Numbered from the stretch's first letter, positions 8,508 through 17,757 are shown. The stretch: 64,000 nt of DNA from Thermus sp. 2.9 (GCF_000794385.1 NZ_JTJB01000003.1:248001-312000), one strand, 5' to 3'. Numbers and translations are program-made. The notes: a model not told the origin generated them from the sequence alone.

Positions 8508-9809
8508 ATGAGGCGCTACTTCGGCACCGACGGGGTGCGGGGGGAGGCGGGGAAGCCCCCCCTTACCCCGGAGTTCGTCCTGAGGCTAGGCCAGGCGGCG
8601 GGGGCCTACTTCCGCCGGGAGGCGGAGAGGCCGGTGGTCCTCCTCGCCAAGGACACCCGGGAGTCCTCCGACCTCCTGGAGGCGGCCCTGGCGGCGGGGC
8701 TCCTCTCCCAAGGGGTGCGGGTGGAGCACCTGGGGGTGCTTCCCACCCCGGGGGTGGCCCACCTCACGAGGCGGCTTGGGGCCACCGCCGGGGCCATGAT
8801 CTCGGCGAGCCACAACCCTTACCAGGACAACGGCATCAAGTTCTTCGGCCCCACCGGGGAGAAGCTTCCCGACGAGGCGGAGGAGGCCATAGAGGCCCTT
8901 TTGGAGGAAGCCCACCCCACCCGGGGCATCGGCACCGTGGGGGACTTCCGGGAGGCCGAAAGGATGTACCTGGATTTCCTCCTGGCCCACGCCCCGGACC
9001 TCACGGGGCTCAAGGTGGGCCTGGACCTCGCCCACGGGGCCACCTACCGGGTGGGCCCCAAGCTCTTCCAGAAGGCGGGGGCCGAGGTCATGGCCTTCTT
9101 CAACACCCCTGATGGCCGCAACATCAACAAGGGGTGCGGCTCCACCCACCCGGAGGCCCTAAGCCGCTTCGTGGTGGAGCTCGGGCTGGACCTGGGGGTG
9201 GCCTTTGACGGGGACGGGGACCGGGCCCTCTTCGTGGACCGAAAGGGGCGGCTTTTCCACGGGGACCACGTCCTTTACCTGGCGGCCTTGGCCTTTGGGG
9301 AGAAGGGGGTGGTGGGCACGGTGATGAGCAACATGGGCCTCGAGGTGGCCCTGCGGCAAAAGGGCATCGCCTTCCACCGGGCGGCGGTGGGGGACCGGTA
9401 CGTGCTGGAGATGCTCAAGGAGAAGGGCCTCCACCTCGGGGGGGAGCCCTCGGGCCACGTGATCTTCCGCCGCCACCACACCACGGGGGATGGGCTCTTC
9501 ACCGCCCTCATGGTGCTAAAGGCCCTGAAGGCCATGGGCGGGGACCTGGCCGACTGGTACGAGGCCCTTCCCCTGTACCCCCAGGTCCTCCGCAACGTGA
9601 AGGTGGCGGACAAGGCCAAGGTGGTGGGCCACCCTCGGCTCCAGGAGGCCTTGACCCAGGTGGAGGCCAGGCTTTTGGGCAAGGGCCGGGTGAACGTGCG
9701 CCCCTCGGGCACCGAGCCCTTGGTGCGGGTCATGGTGGAGGCGGAAGAGGGGGCGGAGGGCTTGGCCGAGGAGCTCGCCACCCTGGTCCGGGCCCTGGAC
9801 CAGGGGTAG
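8508..9809 (+). CDS. glmM: Phosphoglucosamine mutase
   Basis: This 433-residue phosphohexomutase converts glucosamine-6-phosphate to glucosamine-1-phosphate for UDP-GlcNAc and peptidoglycan synthesis. RYFGTDGVRGEAG opens the protein. The phosphoserine loop MISASHNPYQDNGIKFFGP is near residue 100, the metal loop FDGDGDRALFVD near 230, the sugar-specificity loop GGEPSGHVI near 310, and the phosphate-binding RPSGTEPLVRVM near the C terminus. ATG 8508 matches the family start and has TATAGT 7 nt upstream. Confidence 0.96.
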   Translation: MRRYFGTDGVRGEAGKPPLTPEFVLRLGQAAGAYFRREAERPVVLLAKDTRESSDLLEAALAAGLLSQGVRVEHLGVLPTPGVAHLTRRLGATAGAMISASHNPYQDNGIKFFGPTGEKLPDEAEEAIEALLEEAHPTRGIGTVGDFREAERMYLDFLLAHAPDLTGLKVGLDLAHGATYRVGPKLFQKAGAEVMAFFNTPDGRNINKGCGSTHPEALSRFVVELGLDLGVAFDGDGDRALFVDRKGRLFHGDHVLYLAALAFGEKGVVGTVMSNMGLEVALRQKGIAFHRAAVGDRYVLEMLKEKGLHLGGEPSGHVIFRRHHTTGDGLFTALMVLKALKAMGGDLADWYEALPLYPQVLRNVKVADKAKVVGHPRLQEALTQVEARLLGKGRVNVRPSGTEPLVRVMVEAEEGAEGLAEELATLVRALDQG

Positions 9810-9940
9810 GGCGTGGGGCTCATCCTTGCTTTTTTGACATCGCCATGCTGGATTTCCAGGATCTAAGGGATGCGCCCGGATGCCCTCTTTTTGGGCGCTA
9901 GCCTCCCTTTTGGCAAGCGCCTGGGAAGTAAGCTAAGCGC
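9810..9940 (+). promoter_or_regulatory. Intergenic region upstream of rbfA
   Basis: This 131-nt region holds a possible upstream promoter with TTGACA near 9835 (no strong -10 follows at 17 nt) and a second, TAAGCT, 6 nt before the rbfA ATG. The latter fits the leaderless pattern of the window. A small imperfect inverted repeat around TTTGGGCGC and GGCAAGCGCC may form a hairpin. I see no gene here. Confidence 0.4.
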
Positions 9941-10225
9941 ATGTACAGCAGGGCTCACCTGGAAGAGCGCCTAAAGCGGGTCTTGGCGGAGGCCATCCAG
10001 GGCCTCGAGGACCCCAGGCTCTTCCTCCTCACCGTGGAGGCGGTGCGGCTTTCCCCCGACGGGCGGGTCCTCACCATCTACGTGGAGGCCTTCGCCGAGG
10101 AGGAAAAGGCCTTGGCCGCTCTGGAGCACGCCCAAAATAGGCTTCTTGCCGCCTTGGCGGGTAGGGTGCGCCTGCGTCGCCTGCCCCGGCTGGAGTTCTT
10201 GCCATGGAGACCACGACCCGCCTAA
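9941..10225 (+). CDS. rbfA: Ribosome-binding factor A
   Basis: This 94-residue protein matches the short RbfA form. RbfA is a KH-fold factor that binds 30S precursors during maturation of the 5' end of 16S rRNA. The N-terminal helix HLEERLKRVLAEAIQGLEDPRLFLLTVEAVRLSPDGRVLTIYVEAF follows the family order: helix, PRL, then two strands (described here in outline). The C terminus overlaps the following thioesterase gene by 22 nt. TAAGCT lies 6 nt before the ATG. Confidence 0.85.
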   Translation: MYSRAHLEERLKRVLAEAIQGLEDPRLFLLTVEAVRLSPDGRVLTIYVEAFAEEEKALAALEHAQNRLLAALAGRVRLRRLPRLEFLPWRPRPA

Positions 10226-10602
10226 AGGTCCGCTACGCCGAAACCGACCAGATGGGGGTGGTGCACCACTCCGTGTACGCCGTCTACCTGGAGGCGGCGC
10301 GGGTGGACTTTTTAGAGGCGGCCGGCCTTCCCTACCACCAGGTGGAGGCCCGGGGCGTTTACTTCCCCGTGGTGGAGCTTGGCCTCACCTTCCGCGCCCC
10401 CGCCCGCTTTGGCGAGGTGGTGGAGGTGAGGACCCGGCTTGCGGGCCTAAGCCGGCGCGACCTCCGCTTCGTCTACCGGGTGGAGCGGGAAGGCTTCCTC
10501 CTGGCGGAAGGCTACACCCGGCACCTCTGCCAGGTGGGGGAGAAGGCGGCGCGGATTCCGGAAGACCTCTACCAAGCCTTGAGTGTGCTACACTTAGGGT
10601 AG
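10204..10602 (+). CDS. Hotdog acyl-CoA thioesterase (YbgC/4HBT type)
   Basis: This 132-residue single hotdog-fold thioesterase has the 4-hydroxybenzoyl-CoA thioesterase motif: RYAETDQMGVVHHSVYAVYLEAARVDFL carries the catalytic Asp and the helix pattern (Y-x-E-T-D-x-M-G-x-V-H-x-x-x-Y). It probably hydrolyses short acyl-CoA or acyl-ACP esters in the cytoplasm; the exact substrate cannot be read from sequence. It overlaps rbfA by 22 nt. Its TAG stop forms the first three bases of the TAGCAT hexamer before the next gene. Confidence 0.88.
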   Translation: METTTRLKVRYAETDQMGVVHHSVYAVYLEAARVDFLEAAGLPYHQVEARGVYFPVVELGLTFRAPARFGEVVEVRTRLAGLSRRDLRFVYRVEREGFLLAEGYTRHLCQVGEKAARIPEDLYQALSVLHLG

Positions 10603-10612
10603 CATTTTGGGC

Positions 10613-11851
10613 ATGGACCCTTTCACCCTCTTTGAACGCCACATCAACCCTGGGCTCGCTGGGCTTCTCCGCTTCACCGGGCTAGACCGGGTGGAATCCC
10701 ACGCCGAAGGCCCCTACGTCTGGGACACCACGGGCAAGCGCTACCTGGACTTTTTGGGGCTTTACGGGACCCTGAACCTAGGCCACCGCCACCCCAAGGT
10801 GGTGGCGGCGGTGGAGGAGCAGCTTAAGCGCATGCCGATGTCCGTGCGCGTCCTGGTGTCGGAGCCCACCGCCCGCCTGGCCGCCAGGCTCGCCGAGATC
10901 ACCCCGGAGGGTCTGGAGATGGTCTTCTTCGGCAACTCCGGGGCCGAGGTGGTGGAGGCGGCCATCAAGCTGGCCCGGGCCTACACGGGCAAGCCCGGGA
11001 TCGTCACCACCCAAGGGGGCTTCCACGGTAAGACCCTGGGGGCGCTTTCCCTCACCCCCAAGCCGGAGTACCAGGACCCCGCCAAGCCCCTCGTGCCCGG
11101 GGTCAAGGTGGTCCCTTACGGGGACCTACAAGCCCTGGAGGCGGCCATAGACGAGGACACCGCCGCGGTCATCGTGGAGCCCATACAGGGGGAAGGGGGG
11201 ATCCGGGTGCCCCCGGAGGGGTATCTGAGGGGCGTGCGGGAGATCACCCGCACGAAGGGGGTCCTCATGATCGCCGACGAGGTGCAGACGGGCCTCGGCC
11301 GCACGGGGAAGCTCTTCGGGGTGGACTGGGAGGGGGTTTCCCCCGACCTCATGACCCTGGCCAAGGCCTTGGGGGGCGGGGTTATGCCCATCGGGGCCTG
11401 CCTGGGCCGGCGGGAGGTCTTTGAGGTCTTCAAGCAAAATCCCCTCTACCACTCCTCCACCTTCGGCGGCAACCCCTTGGCGGCGGCGGCGGCCTTGGCC
11501 GCCATTGAGGTGACCCTGGAGGAGAACCTGCCGCAAAGGGCCCTGGAGGTGGGAAGCTACCTCATGGAAGGCCTCAAGGCCCTGCAAGGGGCGTTCCCCC
11601 ACCTCATAGAGGACGTGCGGGGCCGGGGGCTCATGCTGGGAATGGAGTTCACCGACGCCGATATCGGCGCCCTGGTGGTGGCGGAGCTGGCGGAGCGGGG
11701 CGTCATCACCGCCTTTGGCCTTAACAACCCCAAGGTGGTGCGCCTCGAGCCCCCCCTCATCATCGGAAAAGCGCACGTGGATGAGGCCTTGGCGGCCCTC
11801 TCCGAGAGCCTAAAGGCCACGGAGAAGGCCCTGGAGGGCCTCCTGGGTTAG
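10613..11851 (+). CDS. Class III aminotransferase, YgjG/putrescine-type
   Basis: This 412-residue PLP enzyme of the class III family most resembles YgjG-type putrescine aminotransferases by its run of motifs: FFGNSGAEVVEAAIKLARAYTG, GFHGKTLGALSLTPKPEY, EPIQGEGGIRVPPEGY, ADEVQTGLGRTGK, and AKALGGGVMPIGA with the PLP Lys. Acetylornithine or 4-aminobutyrate aminotransferase are alternatives, but the GGGVMPIGA and NNPKVVRLEPPL pattern favours the putrescine group. Start ATG 10613 has TAGCAT 7 nt upstream, whose TAG is also the stop of the preceding gene. It ends one base before rnr. Confidence 0.85.
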   Translation: MDPFTLFERHINPGLAGLLRFTGLDRVESHAEGPYVWDTTGKRYLDFLGLYGTLNLGHRHPKVVAAVEEQLKRMPMSVRVLVSEPTARLAARLAEITPEGLEMVFFGNSGAEVVEAAIKLARAYTGKPGIVTTQGGFHGKTLGALSLTPKPEYQDPAKPLVPGVKVVPYGDLQALEAAIDEDTAAVIVEPIQGEGGIRVPPEGYLRGVREITRTKGVLMIADEVQTGLGRTGKLFGVDWEGVSPDLMTLAKALGGGVMPIGACLGRREVFEVFKQNPLYHSSTFGGNPLAAAAALAAIEVTLEENLPQRALEVGSYLMEGLKALQGAFPHLIEDVRGRGLMLGMEFTDADIGALVVAELAERGVITAFGLNNPKVVRLEPPLIIGKAHVDEALAALSESLKATEKALEGLLG

Positions 11852-11852
11852 A

Positions 11853-14081
11853 ATGCGCGAGACGCTCCTGGAGTTTTTCAAAAAGACGGGCAAACCTCAC
11901 CGCTTGGAAGAGATCCTCAGGCGTTTCGGCCTGGAAAAACGCGAGGCCAAGGCCTACCTCAAGGCCTTGGTGCGGGAAGGGCTTTTGGAGAAAAGGGGAA
12001 GCCAGTACTTTCTCCCCCCAAAGGTGGTGGGCCCCATTAGCCTTCACCGGGACGGGTACGGCTTCGTGCGCTTGCCGGAGAAGGACCTCTTCATCCCCCC
12101 TGGGTACACCCTTGACGCCTGGCCCGAGGACGTGGTGGAGGCCCGCCTCATGCCCCCGGGGCGGGACGGGAGGCCCTTTGGCGTGGTGGAGCGGGTGATC
12201 AAGCGGGCGCGGGACCGGGTGGTGGGGACCTTGGACTTCCGGCGGGGCTACGCCGTCCTCGTTCCCGACGAGCCGGGCCTGCCCGAGCTTAGGCTTCTTC
12301 CCGAGGGGCTAGAGGGCCTCAAGCGGGGTAGCCGCATCGTGGCCCAGGTCCACTACGAGAAGCGCCCTTACGGGACGTTTTTGGAATATCTGGGGGAAGG
12401 GGACGCCCCGGAAACGGAAACCGAGGCGGTGATCGCCAAGTACGGCCTGCGGGCCGAGTTCCCCGAGGAGGTCTTAAAGGAGGCGGAGGCCATTCCCTTG
12501 GAGATCCCCGAGGCGGAGCTTGAAAGGCGGCAGGACTTCCGCGCCCTTCGGGTCTTCACCATAGACGGGGTGGACGCCAAGGACTTTGACGACGCCATCC
12601 ACATAGAAAGGCTTCCCCGGGGTTACCGGGTGGGCGTCCACATCGCCGACGTTTCCCACTACGTGAAGGAGGGAAGCGCCCTGGACCAGGAGGCCTTCCT
12701 TCGGGGAACGAGCGTCTACCTGCCCGGGCGGGTCCTGCCCATGCTTCCCGAGAGGCTTTCCAACGGGGTCTGCTCGTTGAGGCCAGGGGAGGACCGCCTC
12801 ACCCTTTCCGTCCTCTTTGACCTCACGGAGGACTTAAAGGTGCGAAGGGTCCGCTTCGCCGAGGGGGTGATCCGGAGCGTGGCCCGCCTCACCTACACGG
12901 AGGTGGAGGCCTTCGCCGAGGGGTTTGGCCTGCCGGAGGCGCACGCCTTTTTGGCGGAGGACCTCAGGCTTCTCTTGGACCTCACGGGGCGGCTTAGGGA
13001 AAAGCGCCTGGCCGCTGGGGCCCTAGACTTTAGCTTTCCCGAGGTGAAGGTGGAGGTGGAAGCGGGCACCCCCCACCTCATCCCCCAGGAGGAGCCCCGG
13101 GCGCGGAGCCTCATTGAAGAGCTCATGCTCCTCGCCAACCAAGCCGTGGCGGAGCACCTGGTGAAAAAGGGCCTTCCGGGCCTTTTCCGGGTGCACGAGG
13201 AGCCCTTGGAGGAGGCCTACGGCAAGCTCCGCCTGGCCTTGGCCCGGCTTGGGTACGCCTTGCCCGAGGGGGTGTCCTCCCAGGCCTTGCAGCGGGCCTT
13301 GCTCCAGGCCAAGGGCCGCCCGGAGGAGCCGGTGGTGGCGAACCTGGTCCTCAGGTCCTTGCGCTTGGCCCGCTACGCCGCGGAGAACCTGGGCCACTTC
13401 GGCCTGGCCATGGAGCACTACCTCCACTTCACGAGCCCCATCCGCCGCTATCCCGACCTGGTGGTCCACCGGGTGCTGAAGGCGGCCCTTCGCCGCACCC
13501 TCACCCCGGCCAGGAAGGCCCGCTGGCTGGAAACCTTTCCCGCCATCGCCGAGCACGCCTCGGAGATGGAGCGGAAGGCGGAGGCGGCGGAAAGGGAACT
13601 CACCAAGTACTACATGGCCAAGTGGGCGGAGCTCCATGTGGGGGAGCGCTTTTTGGGCAAGGTGACGGGCGTGGCGAACTTCGGGGCCTTCGTGATGCTG
13701 AAGAATGGGGTGGAGGGGCTGGTGCGCCTCGAGGCCCTCGGGCCCTACACCTATAGCGAGGAGGCCCTCGCCCTTGTGGGCCCCAAGGGGAAGCGCATTC
13801 GCCTGGGGGACGAGATGGAGGTGGTGATCGCCGCCGCCAACCCCAGGCTTCGGCAGATTGACCTGCTGCCCTACCGGGAAGAGGAGGCCCCCAAGAAGGG
13901 GGCTATGGGAAAGGAGGTGGATATGCGCAAAGTGGTAGGACCACCCAAGGAAAAGGCGCGGGACACGCGGCCTGAGCGGGCCACGGTGGAAACGGTGTAC
14001 TTCGGGGAGTGGGCGCCCAAGGAAGGCCGGGAAGCCCGCCCCCTAGACAGCCGGGCCAGAAGGCGGCGCCGGCGCCGCTAG
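11853..14081 (+). CDS. rnr: Ribonuclease R
   Basis: This 742-residue processive 3'-5' exoribonuclease degrades structured RNA. Order of parts: winged-helix-like N terminus (1-60), cold-shock OB domains (about 65-225), RNB catalytic domain starting at FTIDGVDAKDFDDAIHI (near 236-250, the metal-binding Asp cluster) and including TSPIRRYPDLVVHR, then an S1 domain (GERFLGKVTGVANFGAFVML near 595) and a very basic tail ending in a run of Arg. It follows the aminotransferase with one base between stop and ATG. Its stop shares CTAG with the convergent Memo-family gene. A shorter RNB protein is encoded at 18880-20676. Confidence 0.96.
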   Translation: MRETLLEFFKKTGKPHRLEEILRRFGLEKREAKAYLKALVREGLLEKRGSQYFLPPKVVGPISLHRDGYGFVRLPEKDLFIPPGYTLDAWPEDVVEARLMPPGRDGRPFGVVERVIKRARDRVVGTLDFRRGYAVLVPDEPGLPELRLLPEGLEGLKRGSRIVAQVHYEKRPYGTFLEYLGEGDAPETETEAVIAKYGLRAEFPEEVLKEAEAIPLEIPEAELERRQDFRALRVFTIDGVDAKDFDDAIHIERLPRGYRVGVHIADVSHYVKEGSALDQEAFLRGTSVYLPGRVLPMLPERLSNGVCSLRPGEDRLTLSVLFDLTEDLKVRRVRFAEGVIRSVARLTYTEVEAFAEGFGLPEAHAFLAEDLRLLLDLTGRLREKRLAAGALDFSFPEVKVEVEAGTPHLIPQEEPRARSLIEELMLLANQAVAEHLVKKGLPGLFRVHEEPLEEAYGKLRLALARLGYALPEGVSSQALQRALLQAKGRPEEPVVANLVLRSLRLARYAAENLGHFGLAMEHYLHFTSPIRRYPDLVVHRVLKAALRRTLTPARKARWLETFPAIAEHASEMERKAEAAERELTKYYMAKWAELHVGERFLGKVTGVANFGAFVMLKNGVEGLVRLEALGPYTYSEEALALVGPKGKRIRLGDEMEVVIAAANPRLRQIDLLPYREEEAPKKGAMGKEVDMRKVVGPPKEKARDTRPERATVETVYFGEWAPKEGREARPLDSRARRRRRRR

Positions 14082-15193
14082 GGGAAGGCCAAGGTGCCCG
14101 CCCCCACGGCGCTTAAGGTGGGGGCCTCGAGGTCCAGGCGGTAGGCCAGGACCTCGCCCTTTTTCCCCTGGAGCAAAGGGCTTAGGCTCGCCACCACCTC
14201 GGTGGCGTCCACCCGGGTGGGGTTGGCCCCCAGGTGGGCGAGGGCGGCTTGGGGCTCCCCTTGGGCCAGGCGCTCCAAAAAGCCCACATCCCTCCGCCGC
14301 GCCTCCTCCGCCAGGGGGCGGGAAAAGGGTGGGTCCCCAAACCTAGGCCCCACGTGGGAGAGGTCCACCGCCAGGGCCAAAAGCCCGGGGTGCTCCGCCA
14401 GGACCACCCGGAGCGCCTCCCCCAAGGCCGAAGTCCTCCGCCCCACCAAGAGGGGGATGAAGCGGGCCTTTGGGTAGGTCCCCTTGAGGAAGAAGAGGGG
14501 AAGCTCCAGGCTGTGCTCCTCCCGGAAGGCCAGGGGGGTGTTGAAGAGCTCAAAGGGCAGGAGGGCGTCCAGGGCCTGAAGGGCGGGGAGGTCGGGCTCC
14601 GCCGGGCCGAAAGGGGTGTGGAAGGGCACGGGGAGGGCGGCGGCCCCTTCCATGAGGGGCCTGTGGGCCACTCCCACCACGTAGACCCTCTCCGGGGGCG
14701 GGGTCTTCTCCAGGGCGGCCAGGGCGGCCCCGTAGGCTTCGGGCACCCGGCTCGGCTCCAGGTGGGGAAGCAGGAGCACTTGGGCGGGAGGGGCTTCCCC
14801 AAAGAAGCTTGCCCGGAAGGCATCCAAAAAGGCTCGGGCTTCCCTTTCGCCCTGCGGGTAAGAAAGCCCGGCGAGGCGCATGGGCCTTTCCCGCTTGAGC
14901 TTTTGCTCCTCCTCCTTGAGCCTCGCTTCCACCTGGGGCGTGAGGAGGAGGCCCGCTTCCTCCAGGGCCTTGGCCAGGTCCTCCAACTCCTTTAGGGGCA
15001 CGATGACCCCATGGGTCTTGAACACCTCCTCCCGCACCTCCTCCAGGGTCCTGCCCTCCATGAGGGAGAGGAGGAGAAGCCCCCCTTCCGTGAGGGCCAG
15101 GGGCTTTTCGTAGACCCCGTAGGGGTCGCGGAGGAGGAAGCCTCCCTCCACGGGGGTGATCTCGGGGGTGCGCAACCTAAACCGGCCTTCCAT
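14078..15193 (-). CDS. AmmeMemoRadiSam system protein B (Memo family)
   Basis: This is a 371-residue protein. Residues 1-100 look like the small PqqD/winged-helix-like domain often found ahead of Memo proteins. The remainder is the Memo dioxygenase-like fold, with VYVVGVAHRPLMEG, a His in FREEHSLELPLFFL, ALAVDLSHVGPRFGDP, and the characteristic C terminus GAGTLAFP. Memo homologues bind iron or copper, but their bacterial role, proposed to involve an AMMECR1 protein and a radical SAM enzyme, is unknown; neither partner is in this window. GGAAGGAG precedes ATG 15193. The gene overlaps the upstream cca by 17 nt. Confidence 0.85.
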   Translation of the reverse strand: MEGRFRLRTPEITPVEGGFLLRDPYGVYEKPLALTEGGLLLLSLMEGRTLEEVREEVFKTHGVIVPLKELEDLAKALEEAGLLLTPQVEARLKEEEQKLKRERPMRLAGLSYPQGEREARAFLDAFRASFFGEAPPAQVLLLPHLEPSRVPEAYGAALAALEKTPPPERVYVVGVAHRPLMEGAAALPVPFHTPFGPAEPDLPALQALDALLPFELFNTPLAFREEHSLELPLFFLKGTYPKARFIPLLVGRRTSALGEALRVVLAEHPGLLALAVDLSHVGPRFGDPPFSRPLAEEARRRDVGFLERLAQGEPQAALAHLGANPTRVDATEVVASLSPLLQGKKGEVLAYRLDLEAPTLSAVGAGTLAFP

Positions 15194-16445
15194 GCTCCTT
15201 CCAATATAGGAGAAACGCCTCCGCCTCCTCCCGGGTGCCCACCTTTCCCTCCGCCTGGGCCAGGAGGAGGGCCTCGAGGGCCCTCCCCACCTCGGGCCCA
15301 GGCTTCAGGCCCAGGAGGGCCATGACCTCCTCTCCCGAGAGGAGGGGCCTCTGCGGCAGGGGCTCCGCCAGGGCTTCTTGGAAGCGCCTTAGGAGTTCCC
15401 AAGCCTCCCCCTCCACCCCCTTGGCCCCCAGGCGGTCCGCCGCCATGAGGTAGAGGAGGTGGGGGAGGAGGTCCTGGCGCTTTAGGAGGAAGCGGCGGAG
15501 GGCACCCTTCTCCTCCGGGGGGCGGTCCATGTGGCGGCGCACCAGGGCGCTTGCCTTCTCCTGGACCGCCTTGGGGAAGCGGAGCCAGGCGAGGGCGGCC
15601 TTGGCCACCTCCGCCCCCACCTCCGCGTGGCCCAGGAAGCGGTACCGCCCCACCTCGGGATCGTAGCGACGGGTGAGGGGCTTCCCCACGTCATGGTAGA
15701 GGGCGGCGAGGCGGGCCTCGAGGGGGGCCTCGGGCCAGAGCCAAAGGAGGTGGGAGAGGACGGAGAGGGTGTGCCGCCAGGCGTCCAGGTGGTGGACGCC
15801 CCCCTGGACGAGGCCCAGGAGGAAGAAGAGCTCGGGGAGGTAAACCGCAAGGAGCCCGAGCCGGGCCAGGAGGTCCAGGCCGAAGGCGGCCCGGGGGGAG
15901 AGGAGGAGTTTTTCCAGCTCCTCCCGCACCCTTTCCCGCGCCGGGAGGGCCTCGGGATGGGCCTGGAGGTAATGGGCGTGGCGGCTTAGGGCCTCCCGGG
16001 TGGCCTGGGGCAGGCCGAGGCCCAGGCTCGCCGCCAGGCGCACCCCCCTTAGGCTCCGCAAGGGGTCCAGGTAGAGGTTTTCCTCCCGCACCGGGACCAA
16101 AACCCGCTTCCTTAGGTCCTCCTCCACCCCGGGGAGGCCAAAGACCCTGCCCTCCTTCCAAAGGAGGGCGTTCAGGCGGTAGTCCCGTCGGAGGAGGTCG
16201 GCCTCGAGGCCTCCCTCCAAGGGCGTGAAGTCCAGGGTGAGCCCCCCCGCCACCAGGCGGTGGTGGCTCCGGGCGGCATCCAAGGGGAAGAGGCTTCCCC
16301 CAAGGCGGCCTTGGGCTTCTTTCGCTGCCCTTTCCGGGTCCAAGGCCACGTAGTCCAGGTCCTTGGGCCTCAGGCCCATAAGGAGGTCCCGCACCGCCCC
16401 CCCCACGGGGAAGGCCCCCTTGGGGGTATAAAAGGGGAAGTCCAT
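15177..16445 (-). CDS. tRNA nucleotidyltransferase (poly A polymerase/CCA family)
   Basis: This class II nucleotidyltransferase of 422 residues either adds CCA or part of it to tRNA or polyadenylates RNA. The head has GGAVRDLLMG and DLDYVAL (catalytic Asp pair), RRDYRLNALL and LDPLRSLRGVRLA. An HD domain follows near residue 235 (HHLDAWRHTL, ALYHDVGKP), so phosphohydrolase activity is possible. Start ATG 16445 abuts coaE head to head in the shared CATATG. An alternative GTG at 16466 has GATAAT 6 nt upstream and would add seven residues. It is the first gene of a two-gene operon with the Memo gene. Confidence 0.9.
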   Translation of the reverse strand: MDFPFYTPKGAFPVGGAVRDLLMGLRPKDLDYVALDPERAAKEAQGRLGGSLFPLDAARSHHRLVAGGLTLDFTPLEGGLEADLLRRDYRLNALLWKEGRVFGLPGVEEDLRKRVLVPVREENLYLDPLRSLRGVRLAASLGLGLPQATREALSRHAHYLQAHPEALPARERVREELEKLLLSPRAAFGLDLLARLGLLAVYLPELFFLLGLVQGGVHHLDAWRHTLSVLSHLLWLWPEAPLEARLAALYHDVGKPLTRRYDPEVGRYRFLGHAEVGAEVAKAALAWLRFPKAVQEKASALVRRHMDRPPEEKGALRRFLLKRQDLLPHLLYLMAADRLGAKGVEGEAWELLRRFQEALAEPLPQRPLLSGEEVMALLGLKPGPEVGRALEALLLAQAEGKVGTREEAEAFLLYWKEHGRPV

Positions 16446-17051
16446 ATGGCGCACCAGGCGAAGCACCCCATCATTATCGGCATTACCGGCAATATCGGGA
16501 GCGGCAAAAGCACCGTGGCCCGCCTCCTTAGGGCATGGGGCTACCCCGTCTTGGACCTGGACCTCCTGGCGGAACGGGCCAGGGAGAACAAGAAGGAGGA
16601 GCTCAAGCGGCTTTTCCCCGAGGCCTTCCTTGGGGAGGAACTGGACCGGAGGGCCTTGGGCAGGCTCGTCTTCGGCGACCCCGAGCGGTTAAAGGCCCTG
16701 GAGGACCTCCTCCACCCCGAGATCCGCCGCCTCCTCGAGGCGGAGCTCGCCCGCCTGGAGGCGCCCTTGGTTTTCCTGGAAATCCCCCTCCTCTTTGAAA
16801 AGGGGTGGGAGGCGCGCCTGGACGGCACCCTCCTGGTGGCGGCCCCTTGGGAGGAGCGCCTTAGGCGGGTGGTGGCCCGCTCGGGGCTAAGCCCAGAGGA
16901 GGTTTTGGCCCGGGAGCGGGCGCAGATGCCCGAAGCGGAAAAGCGCAGGCGGGCCACCTGGGTGGTGGAGAACGCGGGAAGCCTGGAGGACCTGGAGCGG
17001 TCCCTAAGGGGGGTTCTCGCCGACATCCAGGGGCGCTTTGGGGTAAGGTAG
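16446..17051 (+). CDS. coaE: Dephospho-CoA kinase
   Basis: This 201-residue P-loop kinase carries out the last step of coenzyme A synthesis. Walker [18 protein letters not shown] is at residues 12-28, DLDLLAERA supplies the catalytic Asp region, LHPEIR is the family lid motif, and [12 protein letters not shown] is the Walker B-like strand. AAGGGGAAG lies upstream of ATG 16446, with TATAAA a few bases further. It begins exactly where the opposite-strand tRNA nucleotidyltransferase begins. Four bases separate it from the following SDR. Confidence 0.95.
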   Translation: MAHQAKHPIIIGITGNIGSGKSTVARLLRAWGYPVLDLDLLAERARENKKEELKRLFPEAFLGEELDRRALGRLVFGDPERLKALEDLLHPEIRRLLEAELARLEAPLVFLEIPLLFEKGWEARLDGTLLVAAPWEERLRRVVARSGLSPEEVLARERAQMPEAEKRRRATWVVENAGSLEDLERSLRGVLADIQGRFGVR

Positions 17052-17055
17052 GGGC

Positions 17056-17748
17056 ATGCGGGTGGCGCTCATCTCGGGGGCGAGCCGGGGCATTGGCGAG
17101 GCCACGGCCCGCCTCCTCCACGCCCAGGGCTACCGGGTGGGGCTTTTCGCCCGGGACGAAGCGAGGCTTTCGGCCTTGGCCCGAGAGCTTGGGGAAGGGG
17201 CCTTGCCCCTTCCCGGGGACGTGCGGCGGCTTGGGGACTGGGAAAGGGCGGTGGCCGCTTTGGAGGAGGCCTTCGGCGGGGTTTCTGCCCTCGTCAACAA
17301 CGCCGGCATCGGCATCCTGAAGCCCCTCGCCGAGCTTTCCGAGGCGGAGGTGCGGGAGGTCTTGGATGTGAACCTCGTGGGGCCCTTTTTGGGCCTCAAG
17401 GCCGCCCTTCCCGCCCTCAAGCGCGCGCGGGGCGTGGTGGTGAACGTGGGGAGCCTGGCGGGGAAGAACCCCTTCAAGGGGGGTGCGGCCTATAACGCCA
17501 GCAAGTTCGGGCTTCTGGGCCTCATGGGGGCGGCCATGCTGGAGCTCAGGGAAGAGGGGGTGCGGGTGGTGAACGTCCTGCCGGGCTCGGTGGACACGGG
17601 CTTCGCCGGGAATACCCCGGGTGCGGCCTGGAAGCTCGCTCCCGAGGACGTGGCAAAGGCCATCCTCTTCGCCCTGGAGATGCCGGAAAGGGCCCTGGTG
17701 AGCGAGATAGAGCTTAGGCCCACCCAGCCCCCCGCCAAGGGAGGATAA
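17056..17748 (+). CDS. Short-chain dehydrogenase/reductase
   Basis: This 230-residue classical SDR has the Rossmann motif [19 protein letters not shown] at VNNAGIGIL, the catalytic Ser in [13 protein letters not shown], and YNASK carrying the Tyr and Lys, followed by [10 protein letters not shown]. The residues after the second strand (LFARDEARL) suggest NADP use. The substrate is unknown. TAAGGT lies 6 nt before the ATG, overlapping the coaE stop. The gene's own TAA stop begins the TAAGCT hexamer in front of sufE. Confidence 0.88.
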   Translation: MRVALISGASRGIGEATARLLHAQGYRVGLFARDEARLSALARELGEGALPLPGDVRRLGDWERAVAALEEAFGGVSALVNNAGIGILKPLAELSEAEVREVLDVNLVGPFLGLKAALPALKRARGVVVNVGSLAGKNPFKGGAAYNASKFGLLGLMGAAMLELREEGVRVVNVLPGSVDTGFAGNTPGAAWKLAPEDVAKAILFALEMPERALVSEIELRPTQPPAKGG

Positions 17749-17757
17749 GCTTAGGGC

